64,000 nucleotides of DNA from Pelagophyceae sp. CCMP2097 (lineage: Eukaryota; Sar; Pelagophyceae): positions 78,786 to 142,785 of the forward strand of contig MU657199.1 in assembly GCA_026770575.1 (NCBI GenBank). The letters run 5' to 3'. Below are positions 1 to 9,026 of the stretch, piece by piece (the stretch's first letter is position 1; every line of letters starts with the position of its first letter). A model generated the notes under the pieces. That model was not told the origin of the DNA, made no database searches, and saw nothing but the letters and a program-made list of their open reading frames with translations. The translations under genes and the position numbers were made by a program.

Positions 1-795
1 CGTGGTGCGTCGGGGCCGTTTGAACTGTCCGTTGGGTTTGTCACGCTGGGGGCCATCCTCGCGGCGTTAACGTGGCCGGAAAATAAAGCGGACACGTCCG
101 CCGCGGGAAATTCGCCCACGATCCGCGACGCGTTTAAGATCATCGCCAACGACCGTCGGATTGCGCTGGTTGGAGCGGCGCAGGCTTTATTTGAAGGGGC
201 GATGTATGTATTTGTTATGCAATGGCCTCCTGCTCTGTCAGCAGCAATCGCGGCAAAGTACGGCGCCACCGCAGCCGTGCCCTTTGGAAAGGTCTTCAGC
301 TGCTTCATGGTCTCCTGCTTGCTGGGGACGACTGCTTTTGGTGCGGCGCAGAGGTTGGCCAAGACGGAAGCTTCTGCCGCGGCCACTTTCGCTCTGGCGA
401 CGGGGGCCATGGCCGTCGCGGCCAACGCCGTCTTATCCAGCGGCGCCGCGGGCGCGCCGCTGGCGGCGCTGACTGCCGCGTTTTTTGCTTTCGAGTTTTG
501 TGTCGGGCTCTACTTTCCTTCCATCGGCACTTTGCGGAGCAAGTACGTGCCCGACTCGCACAGGACGGTCATCCTCGCCATTTTCGGCATCCCGTTAAAC
601 GTCATCGTCGTCTCCGTCTTCCTCTCCATCAAGCGCTTGGGCGTCGGCGGCGCGCTCTCCGTTTCAACGACGGCTCTCGTAAGAAAGCCGCAATCACCTT
701 TGGGACGCCGCCCCTCGACGTTTCGCTAGGCTCTGGCGACGGCGGCGATGCTGACTCTGCTGCGGACCAACTCCAAGGCCGAGGCCGCCCGGTGA
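1..795 (+). CDS. MFSD5-like major facilitator transporter, 3' part
   Basis: Integral membrane transporter of the MFSD5 (MOT2-type molybdate-anion transporter) branch of the major facilitator superfamily; only the C-terminal half is in the window. Frame 1 is open from base 1. Hydrophobic segments alternate with short loops, and LFEGAMYVFVMQWPPAL (about bases 187-237) and GLYFPSIGTLRSKYVPD (about 505-556) are family hallmarks. Codons run to 678. A 51-nt intron (679-729, donor GTAAGA, acceptor CTAG) joins 730-795, giving a short tail ending EAAR and TGA; reading through the intron instead gives a tail unlike the family. The 5' end is cut by the window edge. Substrate is assigned from the family only. 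Confidence 0.85.
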
Positions 796-931
796 CCGCG
801 CGCAGTTGGATGCTCCCCGCAAGCCGCCGCGGCGACGTCCGCGAGGCCGCAAATCGTCCATCAACACTGATGTGTGTGTATTAATTTGTGAACCGACGAC
901 GTGCCTCGCCGGACCGTCCGGGACGCCGGTT

Positions 932-1374
932 CCTGGGTTGCCGCGTAGGGCCCTACGTAGGGCCCTACGACCCTACGTAAGGTAGGCTGGACCCTACGTA
1001 CCCTGCGTAGGGTCGTAGGGCTCCCATACTGAGGGCTTTGTGAGATTTTGGCGACAGCAAGGGCTCGGCGGGCCATCCGACGACGACGAAGACGACAAGG
1101 CAAGGGCTCGGCGGGCCATCCGACGACGACGAAGACGACAAGCCGCCGAGCCCGAGGCCGTCGACGCCGAGCCGCCCGGACGACGCCTAAGTGGTGCTAA
1201 CAAGGACTCCGACGTGGACCCTGGCTCAAGATTGGGCGACCCGCGGGCGGCGACGCGCGCCGACTGGAACCCCGTCGTCTCACGGTACCCTACGTGGGAC
1301 CCTACGTAGGGCCCTATGACCCTACGTAGGGTAGGCTGGACCCTACGACCCTAAACCCTACGCGGCAACCCAGG
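932..1374. mobile_element. MITE-like element with 19-bp terminal inverted repeats
   Basis: The 19-mer CCTGGGTTGCCGCGTAGGG at 932-950 returns as its exact reverse complement at 1356-1374. Next to each end are runs of the palindromic unit CCCTACGTAGGG and its variants (945-1020 and 1290-1360), themselves roughly inverted. No transposase-like frame lies inside, so this is a small non-autonomous element. Target-site duplications were not resolved. Confidence 0.6.
1057..1142. repeat. 43-bp tandem duplication
   Basis: Two head-to-tail copies of a 43-bp unit starting GCAAGGGCTCGGCGGGCC (1057-1099 and 1100-1142), identical as far as I can read, in the middle of the MITE-like element. Confidence 0.8.
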
Positions 1375-2041
1375 CCGGGTCGCGCCGACGAGAAGACGGG
1401 CTCAACGCAATGGCAATGTACCAAACCGACTTCTTCTGTCATGCACTCCACCAAGGCTGCTTTGAATCTCGACCTCGGACTTTCGAGGGGCAATCGGAGC
1501 AGCGGAGCAGCGCAACTCTGAAGAATCTACGACAGGGTCAGGGGTTTTTCTCACACATTTGAAGTTGCCTCTTGAAAGAAACGGCACCAAATGTGCGCCT
1601 CTGAGGCGGAGGACGCTCGCAGCTTCGGAGGACCCTCCCTGTACTTTGGCGTCTTCGAGCACATCGTAATATCGCCCGGACCACAAGGGGGGTTCTTCAC
1701 GGCCTCGGGTCGGCCCGCGTCGCGGTCCCGAGCCTCGGCATCCCATGCCGCCGCCTCGCGGCCCTTGCAACAGTGGCGTGGTTCAGAGGGAGACACATGG
1801 GAGGGAGTTGGAGGTCCTGCGCAGCTGTTCGCCGCTGCAGGGTGGTCCGCCGCTGCACTGGCAGGGCGGGTCCGCTGCGAAGCTAGCTTGTGCGCGAATA
1901 CTTCTTCTCGGATGGTGGCGATCCGGGGCGGCAAGGAGGCCAGGGCGGTGGTCGCTTGCGCCTGCGCGCGCGCGTGAGCGGCGCTCATCCTCGACGCTGG
2001 AGCGCGCGTCTCGACGCTCAACTCTTGGCACGAGCAGCAAC
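1375..2041. other. Spacer without a convincing gene
   Basis: Several overlapping open frames exist on both strands, the longest about 164 codons on the minus strand, but none has recognisable domains or sensible composition. They look like chance frames in GC-rich DNA. The stretch is the 3' flank of the histidine kinase gene and probably holds its 3' UTR. Confidence 0.5.
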
Positions 2042-5000
2042 TCACAAATTCTTTGAGAACTCGAGGGAGGCAAACTCGGCGTGGAACTGCGCGCGCGCGG
2101 CCATGAACGCCTGCGACGAAGGCGGGTGTGAGGTCGGAAGAAAGCGGGTGTCAGGTCGCTCTCTGAAGGCGGCTTACCTTTGGCCGCGGCGCCAAGTCGG
2201 CCGAGCAGGCGGTGCGAAATGAATCCGGCCGCAGCGCCGAGCCGTCGGCAAAGAGCGTGTCGGCGAAGAGCGTCGGCGACGCGGGTGTCGTCTCATCGAT
2301 GGCGGCCAACGCACGGTCGCTGCCCGCCACGACTGCAAAGAGCCGGTCCAGCCTGGAAGCGTCGACCACCGCCGACAGGCGCTCGTGCGACGCCACTGAC
2401 CGCTTGATCAGCTCGGACAGCGCCAGCAGCTTGCGCGCCCTAGACAGACGCTTTTGGCAAAGGCTCCTCTTTGGCAGTCCGGGGCGCTGCGTCAGACTGC
2501 AATGCCGGCGAGTCTCCCACGCAACCGGGGAAGCGCTGCGTCCAGATGGGCAGGAGGACGTCCAGGACCTTTTCCCTTTTGACGGGTGCTTTCGGCAAAA
2601 AACCGTGCGCACGGCGTCTATACGTCGCCACGTCCTCAGCCGAGTCGTTCGCAGACCGGACGATGGTCAAGAGCTTGCTGCCGAGGCCCTCCGCGTCGAG
2701 GATGTTGCGCAGGCGGACGATGCACTCGGAACCGAGGACTGTCGTGCGGCCGTGAGGGAGTAAAACGTCCAAGTTCTCGTCAACAATAACCTAAAAACGG
2801 GCATGCGGGCAAGGTGGCAGACAAAACCCGCGCACCAGATGATAGTCGTCTGCGTGGTCTCGGACGTGCTGAGCAACAGTCGCCGTGAACCCATATATCT
2901 CCGCGGGTGTTTCCCCCGTAACCCGAATATGGTGCGGCTCCACGCCCGCAAACTCCAGCAGCCTCGTCAGGAGCTTGCGCTGCATATTGGAATCGTCGAT
3001 GGCGATGCCCCACGTGTGCGGCGGCAGCGCGAACGCGGGGAGCGTGAAATTCCCGGCCGCGACGACGACTGCCGCCGCGGCAGTGACGACGTCGCCCGCG
3101 TCGCACGTCGGCGTCCAGAGGCGGCGGTCTTCTTCCGCCGCGACGGAGGCGACGGTCGTGGGGCACGTCATCGTCAGTACCTATTGGAAGAATCAACCGT
3201 CCGCGCCAAAAGGCGGCCTCTCCTTTCGTCGAGTACTTACCGTGCCGTCCAAGTTGAACTCGATCTTGCAGTCGCCGCCTAGGGCCTTTGCGCACTTGCG
3301 CATGATCCACCCTCCGTCGCCGCTCGAGACGGTGGAAGCGCCGGCGTTGGCGCAGCGCAGGTCCGGATGCAGGCGCTGGCCCTGGGCGAAGACGCGGTCG
3401 TGAAGAGCGTCGCCCGACGCGTCCAAGAGCCTTGAGTGGTCGGGTCCAGGTTCGTTGAACACTTCTAAAGTGAGCGTGAACGCGCTCCCGACGGCCGCGG
3501 CGCCGTGGAGCTCGGCGCAAGAGGCATTGGTGCCGTCGGGCCTTAGCAAACGAAGCCGTGTCACGACTTCTCCAAAGGGATCTCCGTACTTGGACGCGTT
3601 GGAAATGGCGTTTCGGTAGATGCAATGCAAAAGTTGCGGGTCCAGCACCAAAAACGGAATCTCGGCGGGCCACGTCTCGATCTTGAATCTTGAACCTTTG
3701 GCGCCGCCGATGCCCGTGGCGTGGCCCTTCAGGAGAGCGACGACGTCGACGAGCTCGGGGACTGGGTCATAAGAGTCGTAGACTAGCTCCCGAGCCATGG
3801 TCTCGCTCAAGACGGAATTCAAAGTCTCCGTCAGCGTCGTCTGCAGCTCGCCGACGCATCGAGCTAAGGAACCGAGAGCGTCGTCGGCGGAGACGCGGGC
3901 CGTGGCGCCGATGGCGTCGGGCGCGCGGTCTGCCTCGCGCGCCGTACCGGGCGCGCTGAGCTCCTGCAAAGCGTCCACCAGTCCAATGGCGGAGAGCAAG
4001 CCGTTCTTCACCTCGTGCCTGGTGAAGCGGTTGGCTGCCGAGTCCCGCTCGTGCGCGGTGGCTTGCTTTACAAGCGCCTTTTCCGCCTCGAAAACCAAAA
4101 GTCGTTGCGTAATATCGCGCACAACCACGACCAAACGCCAAGACCCGATCCTGGTCACCTTGGCCTCGACGTGCATCTTGGTCCCATCGGCGCGGAACAA
4201 GTCGTGCGTCAACCGTAAAGCGCCCTCGGGCGTCGGCTCCAAAAGCCAAGCTTTTCGAATCAACTCCGCAAACCCGGAAGCCTCGGCCGCCGATGGCGCG
4301 TTCTCGCCGCCCTCGAGCTGCGGGCCTCGGCGTCTTACCGAAGACTCCCACAGAGCTCTGGAGCGTACGAGTTGCCCCGCGGGCTGCCCGTCTCGATAAG
4401 TGAACCTGACCGCCAAAATGTCCGCCGGCTCGCCTGCGCCGCCGGCGAGGCCGTAGACGGTCTCCGCCGCGTCGTCGTCGGGCCACGGGGCGTCCCAGCC
4501 CAGCGGCGCGGGGGCCTTGCCGCGGGACTCCATTGCTGCGTGTGCCAACAAGGCGTCCGCCGTCGGCGAGACCTACAAAGCGGGAGTCCGATGGAGCCCT
4601 TGCCACAAAGTTTCACGGGGTGCCAAAGGGCACGCACCGCCGTCTCGACGTAGCCCCCTCGCCCGCCGCCGTCGTGCCTTACAGACACAGCTAAAGCATC
4701 GGACGATGCACTCCAAACGACTGCGATGATGCTTTGGAGCTCCTTCAATCTTCGTTCGCTGCGCTGCATTGCACCATCGTAGAGAGCGCCGTGCATGTCC
4801 ACTATGATCGCGGCGTAAACCAGTTTCGCAGCCACATCTATAACGGCATCTAAAATAAAGGGCCACGTCGGGGCTTCGCGCGTGTCGAACCCGGAGAAGC
4901 GCACGGTGGCGTGCATGAAAAACACACACACAAAGCCAGTCCAAGCGACGCAACACGCCGAAAGAAGATAAAAAGATATGCCGATCCTCGCCGCTAAAGC

Positions 5001-5943
5001 CGCCGCGTCCGCGTGCGCGGCAGAGTCCCGCAGAGCCGCTGCACAAGCACGGGCTTCTCTGCAGAGACGGCGGCGCTGCAGCCACTTGGGTACTAAAGCG
5101 GCAAAGAACCCAAAACTGATAGTGACGACCACGCCCCACGACATTGGCCCCGCACATAAAGGGAGCAAGTAGCCGCAGAAGGTGGACGCGGACTGCGACG
5201 CTGCTAAAGCGACTGCGGACCAGGCCTTATTCTTGTCCGCAACGTCGGTCATAAACGTCATCACAAACGCCAGCACGGTCCATTCGCACCTACACCCGGG
5301 TGTCGACGACCCCCACGCCAATGAAGGACGCACCATCGAAGCATGTGGACTCGGCAGCCCGTCACTACATCGATGAGCGTGGGCACCGGGGCCAAGGCGA
5401 ACGTCCAGCTCGTGACGGCAGCGACACCGTTGGCGCAGTGCGACAGCCAGAACACGCCCGACGTCCTGCGCTGCCTACGACAACACGCCTGTCGACGGGC
5501 CGCCTTAGTCAAAGGCCCCCGAGTCCAAAAGGTGCGCGCTGGTCCCGAAAACAACAACGCACCTCGCCGTGTCGGCGTCCGGGCAGAGGGCCTGGGAGGC
5601 GTGCATGATGATTCTGAGGACGAGGGACGTCGTCAGCGCCGTCGCGGCGAGCGCGGCGGCGGCGCGCTCCTCGGGCTGGAGGTACGCCAAGTCGTGTCGA
5701 AACACGGTAAACGTGATAATAACGAGCAGCATGTACGTCGCCACCGCGAGGATGCTGACGCGGATGCACCTACGCAAACGTCGCGGAAGGATCGGGGGGA
5801 ACGCGCGCGCTCGTTCTCGTACGACCCCGCCCGTCGGTGCATAACGAGGCGCGGCGGGCGCGCGCGCTGTTGATGTCGGCCACGTCCTTCAACGCCGCCT
5901 CCATGGTCTGGAAGTGCTGCTTCACGGTGAAGGAGAGCGGCAT
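2042..5943 (-). CDS. Membrane hybrid histidine kinase with PAS and receiver domains
   Basis: Hybrid sensor kinase: autophosphorylates a histidine and passes the phosphate to its own receiver aspartate. Order: about five hydrophobic segments (roughly bases 5770-4780), a PAS region, a dimerisation helix with phospho-acceptor motif RHEVKNGLL, an ATPase domain with N box YRNAISNASKYG and G-box GDGGWIM, then a receiver (acidic pair IDDS, acceptor in VIVDENLD, lysine in LPKAPV) and a helical tail ending SLEFSKNL. Introns placed firmly: 2111-2177, 2791-2835, 3181-3240, 4573-4616, 5475-5562. Others near 2455-2530, 5290-5400 and 5770-5850 are needed but their edges are uncertain, so the start at 5943 (MPLSFTVKQ) is tentative. 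Such kinases are common in algae; the ligand is unknown. Confidence 0.85.
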
Positions 5944-6218
5944 GGCGTAGGCTTTCGTTGAGGCGGGTGCTCTCGGCTGCGGCGGAAAGCAGAGGCTGCG
6001 GTCGCTCCGCGCGCCTCTGGGCGCCCGCGCGAGCTCTTCGCCGCTCAGGGCCCCTTGGTCCGGGAGGCCCCTTTGGCCGCGCGCCGACCGCGTCGGCCGC
6101 GGGCGCGGCGGCGGCTGCTGGAATGCTGGAATCCCGATGCGTATTCCAATACTATCTATTGCCACTAGCAATATAGGAATTCCTAGACTAATACAATGTA
6201 TCAGAATCTGAATCAAAT

Positions 6219-6876
6219 AGACAGCTTCACTTTTTTCAAGCTACTAGTACTTTCAAGTTGCTTTCAAGTTGGCTTTCAAAGTCTGCATTCGCGTGTAAAG
6301 TTGCTTGAAAGTTGCTAACTTTCAAGCTCAGCTTGAATTCAAGCTACTTTCAAGCAGCTTTCAAGTTGCATTTAAAGCGCGGAAATGCTTTTAAAGCGCG
6401 GGACGAGTTCGTTGGATGAGCGTTGAGCGAACGTTAGATGAGCGTTAACCCGGCGCGGGCGCGCGGCGCGGGCGCGCCGCGCGCAGGGGGCGGGGCGCGG
6501 CCTCTGGCGGGCGGGGCGGCGACGATGGTGCCCGCGCCTCCGTCGAGGCGCGGGCCGGTCGCGGGGCCGACGTGCCCCGTCCCGCGCGCCATGTCACCTG
6601 GGTGGCCGAAGGAAGGCGCCCTTAACGCCGCTTCGCGCTCACGTTGAAGCGACAAAAGATATGTTGAAAAAGTAGCTTGAAAAGTAGCTTGAAAAAAGTG
6701 AACTTGTCTAATTCCATCATCGAGTCTGAAGGATCTGAGCGCGCTGGGCGCATCGGTGTCAGCAGGAGATGCGCATAGCACAGTCGGCTTGGTTCTTGCT
6801 CGTTAAAGCGTTTTAGGTGACGTTATGCAAAGTGCGAGGTCAGCTTGAAAGTAGCTTGAAAAAAGTGAAGCTGTCT
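6219..6876. repeat. Foldback element with 27-bp inverted arms
   Basis: Bases 6219-6245 are the exact reverse complement of 6850-6876. Outside each arm lies the palindrome TAGGAATTCCTA (6174-6185 and 6876-6887), and inside are many degenerate CTTTCAAG/CTTGAAAG units (6245-6375, 6655-6700, 6840-6860). The centre (6445-6620) is very GC-rich. No protein-coding frame is supported. It reads as a non-autonomous foldback or MITE-type element. Confidence 0.6.
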
Positions 6877-7176
6877 AGGAATTCCTAATAGACGGATTTC
6901 CGTCGTCGTTCTTGTGTAGGCGGGGTTGTTGCGACGTCATGAATACTCGAAAACTTTGTGATAAAGGATGCAAAAAGAGGACAACCCAAACTTATAGCAC
7001 CTCATCTGAAGAAGAACATTTCGAACGTCTTCAACCTGCGGCAACATGCAAATACAAATCACAATATTTACAACGTGAAAGTGCCAAGGTTCCTTCCCGA
7101 AATGAAATTGTTTTCGCAATAATAATAATTTAATTTGAAATAATCTTTAACAACAAAATTTAATGTAGTATTTTCA

Positions 7177-7237
7177 GGACCCGAAGGGTCCTTGCCGTTT
7201 ATTCAACGTCAGTTTACGGCAAGGGCCCTTCGGGTCC
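7177..7237. repeat. Perfectly spaced 22-bp hairpin at repeat end
   Basis: Arms 7177-7198 and 7216-7237 pair over 22 positions with a single G-T wobble, around a 17-base loop. Each arm contains GGACCCGAAGGG. The same hairpin closes the second copy at 17220-17280. Confidence 0.85.
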
Positions 7238-7361
7238 TTTGATTGAAGGATTACCAGGGGCAATTATGTCTGTCTGTCCGTCTGTCTGTCTGTCTGTCCG
7301 TCTGTCTGTCCGTCGCCCAGCAAATCCGAGGTTCCACCTTGGAAAGAAAAAAACAGCAACT

Positions 7362-7484
7362 CGGCCGATTTAGCGATTGGTGGTTGATGCGATCGCTAAA
7401 ATTGGGAGTTGAGGTCGAGCAGGAGCCTCATTGGAATCATCATAGAAGAAGTTTTTGGTCACAGGTTCGAATCTGGTCGGCCGC
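7362..7484 (+). other. Serine/leucine-tRNA-like pseudo-tRNA inside the repeat
   Basis: CGGCCGA at 7362-7368 can pair with TCGGCCG at 7477-7483 like an acceptor stem. A D-arm-like pair (TAGCGAT 7371-7377 with ATCGCTA 7392-7398), the class II motif GTGGTTGATGCGAT and a T-arm with loop TTCGAAT follow. About 60 bases separate the anticodon region from the T-arm and the T-stem has a mismatch, so it is a tRNA-derived promoter head rather than a working tRNA. Confidence 0.45.
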
Positions 7485-7933
7485 AAAAAAAGAAAAAATA
7501 AATAGCTCAATAAGAAATAAAATAATAAAAATAAAGATAAGGAGGATTTGAAAGTTCAGCGATTAGTTAAATAATTTCAATTATTTACGTGGGCATTGCA
7601 ATGGGATTTGGCTGTATCCTTCGGGTCCTCCGTGTGCCTCCGGCGCGCTCTTGTAATTAACCTACGCAATCCACTGAGATCGTTGCGGGTCTACTGTCTG
7701 AGACCGATGCTGCGGGCGCACGTCGGCCCGTCTTCGGACTTTGGGACTATGCATGAGTGGCACCGACATCATCAGTGCACGGGTCACTTTAAATTTCCGA
7801 GTCGTCAAAAGGCCTTTAGGCGAAAACGTTCGTAGAATTCAGAAGTTCCGAGTCGGTGCGTCGCACTGGGCGTGGGCTTGGTCGCCGTCGTCGCGCGCGT
7901 GCGCGCCGCTTCCGCGCCGGGTGGTCGGCCGCG

Positions 7934-8984
7934 ATGTCGGCCGTGTCGGTTCGGCGTATTTGGCCGGCCCTCTGTTTTCGGCGCTGCGGGCTTGCACGCC
8001 GCCTCGCCACCTCGACCGCGCCCGAGAACATCTTCGCGGAACGCGTCTCGGCGCTGCGCGACGCGCGCCACATCGCCGACTTTGAGGGGAGGCGCGTATT
8101 CGAGGGTGTTTGGCAGGAACGTGACTGGTTAAAGTAGGCTGGCAATTGACTCCTGCGCCGACTCCATCCGAGTCCAGTGCGCCCTCGCTTTGTATGGCTG
8201 CAGCTTCCTCGTCTCGCTGGCTTTGGAACAACGTTTGAGGAAGAGTGGGATGTGTCCGGTCACAGTGATAAACGGCTTCAAACGCACGGCCATACGCCCC
8301 CCCGGCGCAGACGGCGTCGCACCCATCGCCGGCGCCGTACCCACGGGCGTGCTCGTGATTTACGACGCGTATTCCTGGGTCGACTATGATGGGCGCACTC
8401 TAGACGTCGCGGATTCAAACTTGGCGGGCATGCACGCCGCGATGGCGGCAAACGTTTCCGACGACGAAAAAGCGGCCGGAAAAGTGCGAAGCGAACTCGT
8501 CAAAAGCGGCGTGCCTGCGGAGCGGGCGGAGGCGACGGCGAAAGTCTTCACCTCATCCCAACTCCTGAAAATACCGACAATCGTCACCATCCTCGACCGC
8601 CCTATCGTCCTCTCCCCGAAACACTGGGACGGCGCCAAATGCTCTTTGGTGAAGAAGCTCCCCGAGGGCTGGGTCGACAAGCGCAGGCTGGTCGAGGGGG
8701 ATACGAGCGAAGAAGCGAAGAAGGTTGAGTTTGACACTTGGCACGCAGATCCGAACAAGTTCTTCGAGACACTGCCGCTCCAGTGGCAACACGTCTTCCG
8801 GCTCCTCGTCGGCGACGAGGCCATTGCGGGCGCGAAAAGGTGGGACTCGAAGCCAGAACGCAAGCCCAAAGAGGAGCCACCCAAACCCGGCGAGAAGACG
8901 CCCGGGCCAACCAAGCCCCGCGAGGAGACCAACAAGCTCCGCGAGGAAACGCCCGACGCCAAGCCTGGCGAGGGTCCGAGCTAG
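7934..8984 (+). CDS. Hypothetical protein with mitochondrial-type presequence
   Basis: I do not recognise the family. The start at 7934 opens with an arginine-rich, acid-poor stretch (RRIWPALCFRRCGLARR) typical of a mitochondrial presequence. A likely intron 8106-8172 (donor GTGTTT, acceptor GAG) joins to a frame running to the stop at 8984; the joined length, 327 residues, is in frame, but both splice sites are weaker than others here. The body contains a hydrophobic stretch (LALYGCSFLVSLALEQ), a middle region rich in Lys, Glu and Val, and a charged tail with repeated PGE/KPREET-like units (bases 8860-8980). Alternatively, the second exon alone could be the gene, starting at 8190 or 8250. 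Confidence 0.45.
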
Positions 8985-9026
8985 CTAAAAATGTGTTATG
9001 TCGCGCCTTATTGCGCGTGTGGGGTT

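Larger units (their letters stand above)
7177..7655 (+). mobile_element. SINE-like repeat, copy 1
   Basis: In order: a 22-bp hairpin (7177-7237), a TGTC microsatellite (7267-7314), a tRNA-like block (7362-7484) with a polymerase III B-box match GGTTCGAATCT (7464-7474), an A-rich tail (7485-7545), then about 110 bases ending near TCTTGTAAT. A second copy lies inverted at 16352-17280 with only a few differences, so the unit is a dispersed repeat and its edges can be read from the comparison. The frame starting at 7243 is only the microsatellite translated. Confidence 0.7.

Noticed and set aside
1551..2045. Minus-strand frame of 164 codons
   Set aside because: No motifs, poor composition, and it overlaps the real last exon of the histidine kinase (2042-2110).
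7243..7551. Open frame of about 100 codons with many Ser/Val/Cys repeats
   Set aside because: It is the TGTC microsatellite inside the SINE-like repeat read in frame, and the inverted copy shows the same at 16435-17214.
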